Positions 23,658 through 28,643 of a stretch of 28,643 nucleotides of DNA are shown here, in pieces. The stretch lies in NCBI GenBank assembly GCA_900556585.1, contig USPD01000012.1, positions 1 to 28,643 on the forward strand, written 5' to 3'. Source of the DNA: an uncultured Eggerthella sp. Lineage in GTDB: Bacteria > Actinomycetota > Coriobacteriia > Coriobacteriales > Eggerthellaceae. The notes under the pieces are model-generated. The model saw nothing but the letters and a program-made list of their open reading frames with translations, was not told where the DNA came from and did no database searches. Every line of letters begins with the position of its first letter. Position 1 is the first letter of the stretch. The position numbers and the translations under genes were made by a program.

Positions 23658-23755
23658 CAAACAAAGCAGAAATTGTGTGTGAAGAACAGTATATGCGCAA
23701 AACAAAGTATATAAACGAAATAGGCCATACATGCCCATACACACAAAACAAAGTA
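23658..23755. repeat. Three short direct repeats upstream of the methyltransferase gene
   Basis: Stretches CAAACAAAGCA (23658-23668), CAAAACAAAGTA (23698-23709) and CAAAACAAAGTA (23744-23755) recur at 40- and 46-bp steps in the 5' region of the minus-strand gene. They flank a possible TATACT -10 for the minus strand. Confidence 0.5.
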
Positions 23756-23792
23756 AAATCAAATAATACTTGTTGAGGGCATTTAGAATCGT

Positions 23793-25586
23793 TTAATTTG
23801 CGGATTCCTTTAATTGAGGAAACGTCATAATAATGGTGAATCCTTCACCTTCTGCGCTGGCAATAGTAAGTATTCCTTCGTGAACAAGCACGATACGAGC
23901 AATCAAAGGTAATCCTAATCCGTGTTTACCGATGGATCCGCCATGAGGGATACCTCCTTTAGCCGCTGTTTTGAATGGTGCAGCACTTGTTGTGGCAAAC
24001 GCGTCAGCGCTGCTTTTAGCGAATGGGGTAGTGCCGCCGGTGCTGTATGGGGTAGCGTCGTTTAATTGCGTGCTTTCTATCCCAACAGGTGGCTCTGGTG
24101 GCCTACTTTTTTTCGGAGGAATAGGTGGAGTTCCGATAGGTGCTTTTTGAGAAGAAATGCGAGGAGCTTCGGTTGAGTATTCTTTTGAGGTGTTGTCGGG
24201 CGGAAGCTCAGGGCTGCCAGGTTTGCGTTCTGCAGGAATAAATGCTTGCGCTTGAGAAAACGTAATACTTGTTTCCGTGCTCGAGGTAAGTGATCCTGCG
24301 CCAAGATAGTCCTGTTCAAGCATGGTAGCCAATCCGTAAAGCTGTTCTTGGTTCATACCACGACCTTTATCCGCTACGCATAGCGCCACGCCATTAGGGT
24401 TCGTATTAAGTGAAATGGTAATGTGGCATGATCCAGGATTGTGCTTTATGGAATTGTCCACCGCATTGCGCAATGCGCGTTTTAGAAGGCGCTCGTCACC
24501 CTTAATGGATGCGGTCGCGGCAGATTCTGCAATATCAAGATCAATGCTCACTGCATCATCAATTTCTTGATTTAGGTAATCCACTACAATGCTGCGCAGA
24601 AGTTTTGAAAGCACGATGGTATCAATTTTGAGCGGCTGCATATCGTATTCGAGCTGAGTAGCAATGTTTAAATCTTCAATCAAATCACGAATTCGAATTC
24701 CCTGGCGGGTGATTGTCGCGGCGCTTTCACGTGTTGATTCTGGTAGGGTTTGGTCGTTCTCAATGCGTTCAGCGTGTCCCATCGCAACAGCAAGTGGCGT
24801 GCGTACATCATGGGAAACACCAGCAACCCAATTCTTACGGGCAGTTTCTTTACGAATAAGGGTATCTGATACGGCGTTGATTCGATTGCCTACTACATGG
24901 AGAACGCCTCCAAAGCGTACATGTGTGGGTTTGCCCTGTGCAAGATTATCCAATGCATCAAGGGTTGGTCCAACCGTTTTCATTACTGCGCGCTGCGAGA
25001 ACACATACAGCAAGAAAATAATGAGCAGGTCAATAGTGAATATGAGCAGGAAATACAACGGGATACGTAAAAATGCCTGACTAGATAGCGTGATGCCATA
25101 GAAAATGTATTGGCTATCGGGATAGCCCATCATTACCAAATCGGAATCCTTTGTCCAAATGAAAGTGATGTATCCGCTGTAGGCGCGGTCGTGTGCAATG
25201 ACGGCAATGTCATTTTGGGTAAATGATGTTGGGAAATCATCTGGGGTGTTGTATGTCCAATCAATGTTGCCATCGGAATCAACCACAAGTGCCCAGCCGT
25301 TTTGATTTGCTATCGTTTGCAAAAGATCAGGATTATTGCATGACCAGGTACCTTGTTCGTCTTTGCTAAGGGAATTGGCAACATCAGAAACGTGAATTCG
25401 CGCTTCACTTTCGGTGGAATTAGGGTCATTGCCATCATGATACGAAATGCTTGATTCAAAAATTCCAATGGCAATATATAAAAAGATGTCCACCACTAAA
25501 ATAAGCAGCGCCATTCCCGCAAAAAGGCCTACATGCTTTAGGACGAAAAAGCCACTTTTTGGTGTATTGCTGGTATTGCGTGCCAT
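23793..25586 (-). CDS. Sensor histidine kinase with long ATP-lid insertion
   Basis: A 597-residue membrane kinase. Spans lie at about residues 13-43 and 173-196, enclosing an extracytoplasmic sensor of ~130 residues. The HisKA domain carries the phosphoacceptor His259 in VSHDVRTPLA. The ATPase domain has the N box (Asn374/378 in RNAVDNSIKH), G1 DKGRG (406-410) and G2 KHGLGLP (554-560). Between G1 and G2, where the lid is normally 30-40 residues, about 120 extra residues (427-550) rich in Pro, Ser, Thr and Ala intervene. The true start is ATG 25586: the response-regulator stop and this start overlap as TAATG, so translation is coupled. The frame runs further upstream but only inside the regulator gene. 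Confidence 0.93.
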   Translation of the reverse strand: MARNTSNTPKSGFFVLKHVGLFAGMALLILVVDIFLYIAIGIFESSISYHDGNDPNSTESEARIHVSDVANSLSKDEQGTWSCNNPDLLQTIANQNGWALVVDSDGNIDWTYNTPDDFPTSFTQNDIAVIAHDRAYSGYITFIWTKDSDLVMMGYPDSQYIFYGITLSSQAFLRIPLYFLLIFTIDLLIIFLLYVFSQRAVMKTVGPTLDALDNLAQGKPTHVRFGGVLHVVGNRINAVSDTLIRKETARKNWVAGVSHDVRTPLAVAMGHAERIENDQTLPESTRESAATITRQGIRIRDLIEDLNIATQLEYDMQPLKIDTIVLSKLLRSIVVDYLNQEIDDAVSIDLDIAESAATASIKGDERLLKRALRNAVDNSIKHNPGSCHITISLNTNPNGVALCVADKGRGMNQEQLYGLATMLEQDYLGAGSLTSSTETSITFSQAQAFIPAERKPGSPELPPDNTSKEYSTEAPRISSQKAPIGTPPIPPKKSRPPEPPVGIESTQLNDATPYSTGGTTPFAKSSADAFATTSAAPFKTAAKGGIPHGGSIGKHGLGLPLIARIVLVHEGILTIASAEGEGFTIIMTFPQLKESAN

Positions 25587-26302
25587 TACGTATCCTTTTC
25601 TACCAGAAGCTTGTATCCAAGTCCTTTCATAGTGATAAGTGATTCTGGTTTTGAAGGGTTGAGTTCTATCTTTTCGCGGATGCGGCGAATGTGAGTCATA
25701 AGACTCTGCTCGTAGCCAAACGATGACCCCCAACATTCTTCGCACAAGTGATCCGTTGTAACAATGCGGTTGGCATTGTTGGCAAGTATGCGTAGAAGGT
25801 CACTTTCTTTTGCGGTAAGAAATGTTGGTGGACAGCCTTCTTTGTGAACCTCCACGTTATCAAGATCTATCGTGCAATGCGCAAGCTTCAACAGCGGTTC
25901 GTCATCAGGGTAGCAACGACGAAGCACTGCATACATGCGAAGAATAAGTTCCTGGGCAGAAAACGGCTTTGTTAAATAATCGTCTGCACCTGAACGAAGC
26001 CCCGTAAGCCTGTCCGCTGTTTCGTCTTTTGCTGTTAAAAAGATTACGGGTAAGGGTGTCCCTGTTGAAAGAGAACGCAAGTAAGTGCAAAGCGTGAATC
26101 CATCGCCATCGGGCAGCATTACATCCAAAATTGCTAAATCGGGGCGATACTGCTCATAAGCGGTTAGACCACTTGCTACATCGCTTGCGGTAACCACGTG
26201 ATCAAACCCATCTGCTCGAAGCACCGTTTCTAAAAGATGCAGCAGTTCAGGTTCGTCATCTACGAGGAGAATCGTTTTGCTATGTAGTGAATCTTTTGCC
26301 AT
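25586..26302 (-). CDS. OmpR/PhoB-family response regulator
   Basis: A 238-residue DNA-binding regulator. The receiver domain has the acidic pair in LLVDDEPE, phosphoacceptor Asp60 in LAILDVMLPDGDG, Thr in FLTAKDE and Lys112 in YLTKPF. The winged-helix output domain follows (LTAKESDLLRILANN, VTTDHLCEECWG, LMTHIRRIREKI, MKGLGYKL). I chose ATG 26302; the frame is open up to a TTG at 26350. No proper ribosome binding site precedes either. On the minus strand TACAAT lies six bases before ATG 26302, so the mRNA may be leaderless. The gene overlaps the kinase gene by one base and diverges from an ABC transporter, its probable target. Confidence 0.92.
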   Translation of the reverse strand: MAKDSLHSKTILLVDDEPELLHLLETVLRADGFDHVVTASDVASGLTAYEQYRPDLAILDVMLPDGDGFTLCTYLRSLSTGTPLPVIFLTAKDETADRLTGLRSGADDYLTKPFSAQELILRMYAVLRRCYPDDEPLLKLAHCTIDLDNVEVHKEGCPPTFLTAKESDLLRILANNANRIVTTDHLCEECWGSSFGYEQSLMTHIRRIREKIELNPSKPESLITMKGLGYKLLVEKDT

Positions 26303-26408
26303 ACCTGCATTGTAGGCGCAACCCAAAACTGTTCTAGAGTCATTTTTCAAAAGTCAGGTAAACGTAAGGTACCCGCAAGAGCAGAGTTAGGGCTTCTTTT
26401 TAGGCTAA

Positions 26409-26490
26409 GGGTGTGAAGAAAAGCTGCAAGGCGTGAATTACTGCGCAAAAGCATAAAGGTAATTCGCATATTGCAGCTTGATAAACACCC
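26409..26490. promoter_or_regulatory. Long imperfect inverted repeat in the divergent regulator/transporter gap
   Basis: Arms 26421-26441 and 26459-26479 pair over 21 positions with only two mismatches and two wobbles, including AAGCTGCAA/TTGCAGCTT and GAATTAC/GTAATTC, with a 17-nt loop. An outer GGGTGT (26409-26414) and ACACCC (26485-26490) extend the stem beyond a small internal loop. It ends 27 bases before the transporter start. Confidence 0.75.
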
Positions 26491-26517
26491 GCACATCACC
26501 TGAAGAAAGGAAGCCTC

Positions 26518-27342
26518 ATGTATACCGGAATTGGCAACGGGGTAAACGTAGAGAAAATAGTCGAAGTTCGCGATGTATCAAAATGTTATGGCGGAGCCCA
26601 GAATAAACGTGGTAAGCATGGGCATACCGAAAGTATGACGCGCGCGTTAGATCACATTAGCTTTTATGTAGAAGCGGGCGAATTCGTGGGAATTATGGGG
26701 CCAAGTGGTTCAGGTAAATCTACGTTATTGAATTGCTTAGCAACAATTGATGTACCTACTAATGGGCGTATAACCATAGGCGGGAAAGACATTGTTGGCT
26801 TGTCTTCAAAAGAATTGGCGCGTTTTCGTCGTGAAGAGCTAGGGTTTATCTTTCAGGATTCGAATTTGCTTGACACTCTTACTATTCGCGAAAACATTTC
26901 GCTTGCGCTTACTCTTACTCACACTCCCTCAAGGGAAGTGGTTTCGCGGGTAAATGAGTTAGGACGTAGGCTCGGTATTTCAGAAACGCTTGATCGTTAT
27001 CCCTATGAAGTATCCGGTGGTCAAAAGCAGCGTGCAGCAGCGGCGCGTGCTGTTATCACTAAACCACATTTAATTTTGGCAGACGAACCAACGGGCGCAC
27101 TCGATACAAAGTCTGCTCGTGACCTTATGAATACTATGGGTTTTTTGAATCAGATGGGCGCCACCATTTTGATGGTTACGCATGATTCTGGCGTGGCAAG
27201 TTATTGCAATCGCATCGTATTTATTCGTGACGGCAAATTGTGGGGACAAATGAGTCGTGGTAACGACGACAGAAAAACGTTCCTTTCACGCATCATCGCA
27301 GCAACTTCTCAGCTTGAAGAGGGTGATTCCTATGATGCTTAA
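26518..27342 (+). CDS. ABC transporter ATP-binding protein (BceA-like)
   Basis: A 274-residue nucleotide-binding subunit of the MacB/BceA class. Walker A is GPSGSGKST (61-69), the Q-loop Gln113 is in FIFQDSN, the signature is SGGQKQR (166-172), Walker B LILADE (185-190) and the switch His222 is in VTHD. AAAGGAAG precedes the ATG. The 3' end overlaps the permease start by 11 bases. This pairing with an FtsX-type permease, plus a divergent two-component system, is the layout of antimicrobial-peptide sensing and detoxification modules; the substrate is not evident. Confidence 0.94.
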   Translation: MYTGIGNGVNVEKIVEVRDVSKCYGGAQNKRGKHGHTESMTRALDHISFYVEAGEFVGIMGPSGSGKSTLLNCLATIDVPTNGRITIGGKDIVGLSSKELARFRREELGFIFQDSNLLDTLTIRENISLALTLTHTPSREVVSRVNELGRRLGISETLDRYPYEVSGGQKQRAAAARAVITKPHLILADEPTGALDTKSARDLMNTMGFLNQMGATILMVTHDSGVASYCNRIVFIRDGKLWGQMSRGNDDRKTFLSRIIAATSQLEEGDSYDA

Positions 27343-28643
27343 ACTTGCATGGGCAAATGTTCGTCGTTCTTATAAGGACTTTGCTATTTACTTTCTTACC
27401 TTAATGATTGGCGTGGCGGTATATTACGCCTTCAACTCCATTAAGGATCAGCAAGGGGTACTTACCTTAAACGAGCAGCAAACAAGCATGATTGAAGTAA
27501 CGGGCATGCTTATTGACTGGGTTTCGATATTCATTCTTATTATTTTGGCGTTTTTGGTTATATATGCTAGTCGTTTTCTTATCAAGCGTCGCAATAAAGA
27601 ATTTGGAATGTATTTGTTATTGGGTATGCCACGTACAACATTGTTAGGGCTTACTGCATCAGAAACATTACTAGTAGGAGCTTTGTCGCTTGTGGTAGGT
27701 CTTACAGTTGGTGTTTTTCTTTCGCAGGTTTTAGTGTGGGTAACTGCTCTCTTGTTTGCGGCTAATATGTCCGAGGAATTCACCTTCTTGTTTTCGAGCG
27801 ATGTTGTGATTAAAACTATTGTGGTGTTTCTACTTATTTTTGCGCTTTCGCTTTTGATAAACGTTGGCTATTTGGCCAAGGCGAAGCTTATCGATTTGAT
27901 AAATGCTGATAGGAAAAACGAAGTACTTACCCTTAGAAGTATTCCGCTTGCGTTTGCCTTGTTTGTTGTTTCGGTAGTGCTTATTGGGGCAGCCTATAAA
28001 GTGCTCACCGATAATGGTCTTACCGCTATTGACGGGCCATTCCAGATCGCAACTCTTTTGGTGTGCGTGGGTACGGTGCTATTTTTCTATTCGCTTTCGG
28101 GCTTTTTGCTACGTGTGGTACAGAGTATAAAACCGCTGTATTATCGTGGACTTAATATGTTCGTGCTGCGCCAAGTAGCATCGCGTATTAATTCGTCGTT
28201 TGTTTCTATGAGTGTTATTTGTATGACGCTGTTTTTAGCTATAACAAGTGTTTGCGGTGGTATTGGAATTTGTAACGCTATGACGGGCGCCTATGCTACG
28301 CAAACTTCTTATGACGCTACGATTCGAAGCTACTATTCGGTAGAAGCAGATTCTGGAAACGAAGAAGAATTCCCCTTTGCCGCTACAGTTGAGAGCCATA
28401 ATTACGACATGAATGCGGGTCTTCGTGATAGTGCTGAAATTGTGGGGGCTACCAAATGGGATTCCATGGTGCGTGAGTCTGGGCAGCTCAATTACTATTC
28501 CAGTGATGTAACGCTTGCGGACACCGATGCATTGCTTGGCAAGCCTTTGTCGGATTATTCATCGGCAGTTGGAGCTTACTATCAAGATCAAACGCTTTCG
28601 GTTGCAAAGTTGTCTGAATATAATCGTGCGCTAGAACTCGCAG
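27332..28643 (+). CDS. FtsX-type ABC transporter permease (BceB-like), 3' end outside window
   Basis: The frame from ATG 27332 (a second ATG follows at 27335) stays open to the window end, giving at least 437 residues. It begins MMLKLAWANVRRSYKDFAIYF, shown here broken as MMLKLAWANV and RRSYKDFAIYF, typical of BceB permeases. Seven hydrophobic segments are visible (about 18-35, 58-80, 110-135, 150-175, 208-228, 233-260, 288-312), followed by a soluble, presumably extracytoplasmic domain starting near MTGAYATQTSYD, which in this family carries substrate sensing. The remaining spans must lie downstream. The overlap with the ATPase gene implies coupled translation. Confidence 0.9.
   Translation, partial: MMLKLAWANVRRSYKDFAIYFLTLMIGVAVYYAFNSIKDQQGVLTLNEQQTSMIEVTGMLIDWVSIFILIILAFLVIYASRFLIKRRNKEFGMYLLLGMPRTTLLGLTASETLLVGALSLVVGLTVGVFLSQVLVWVTALLFAANMSEEFTFLFSSDVVIKTIVVFLLIFALSLLINVGYLAKAKLIDLINADRKNEVLTLRSIPLAFALFVVSVVLIGAAYKVLTDNGLTAIDGPFQIATLLVCVGTVLFFYSLSGFLLRVVQSIKPLYYRGLNMFVLRQVASRINSSFVSMSVICMTLFLAITSVCGGIGICNAMTGAYATQTSYDATIRSYYSVEADSGNEEEFPFAATVESHNYDMNAGLRDSAEIVGATKWDSMVRESGQLNYYSSDVTLADTDALLGKPLSDYSSAVGAYYQDQTLSVAKLSEYNRALELA

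Noticed and set aside
23646..23762. N-terminal extension of the RNA methyltransferase
   Set aside because: It would add a Cys/Phe-rich hydrophobic leader to a cytoplasmic enzyme; ATG 23645 has a good GGGAG site.
25587..25745. N-terminal extension of the histidine kinase
   Set aside because: It lies wholly within the response-regulator gene in another frame; the TAATG overlap marks the real start.
27448..27783. 111-codon minus-strand frame inside the permease gene
   Set aside because: Shadow of the plus-strand permease, which has continuous membrane-segment coding and a coupled start.
1..28643. CRISPR array, tRNA or rRNA genes, insertion sequences
   Set aside because: No regularly spaced repeats, no cloverleaf-like or rRNA sequence and no transposase was found on reading both strands by eye.

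Overview
The window looks like chromosome of a strictly anaerobic, moderately AT-rich actinobacterium, most likely a Coriobacteriia member. A small DUF2510 membrane protein points to Actinobacteria, rubrerythrin and a PerR-type regulator point to anaerobic life, and several genes seem to start at or very near their transcription start. This placement is inferred from gene content; no rRNA or other phylogenetic marker is present.

Layout. 1-1316: 3' part of a ketopantoate-reductase-family gene followed by a type II 3-dehydroquinase, closed by a terminator. 1539-10458: arginine biosynthesis in the order argC-argJ-argB-argD, then argG, a DUF2510 membrane protein, then argH. argJ gives a recycling acetyl route; argF and argR are not in the window. 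10732-17898: a class A penicillin-binding protein with a Gly-rich tail, a small lipoprotein, a two-module U32 peptidase-family protein and tyrosyl-tRNA synthetase. 18107-18187: a 26-residue single-span membrane microprotein with a strong ribosome binding site. 18216-20429: a MocR-type regulator whose aminotransferase domain has Gln at the PLP-lysine position, divergent from a YagU-family (DUF1440) membrane protein; the gap holds a palindrome and a 53-nt stem-loop. 20654-20928: a broken Xre-type regulator. 21093-22181: rubrerythrin and a PerR-like regulator with a Per-box palindrome at its promoter. 22278-23645: a 5-methyluridine RNA methyltransferase. 23793-26302: an OmpR-type response regulator and a histidine kinase with a very long Pro-rich insertion in its ATP lid. 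26518-28643: a divergent BceAB-like ABC transporter, its permease cut by the window end. A roughly 80-bp imperfect inverted repeat lies between the regulator and the transporter.

How the parts work together. The arg genes cover most steps from glutamate to arginine except the carbamoyltransferase. The two-component genes and the FtsX-type transporter form a plausible envelope-stress or peptide-antibiotic detoxification module. PerR and rubrerythrin form a peroxide-defence pair.

The less ordinary material is mostly regulatory or structural. It includes the MocR protein without its PLP lysine, the ATP-lid insertion in the kinase, partial copies of gene 3' ends lying in the same frame downstream of their stop codons, clusters of short palindromes and tandem repeats between the arg genes, and terminators whose wobble pairs make them strand-specific.
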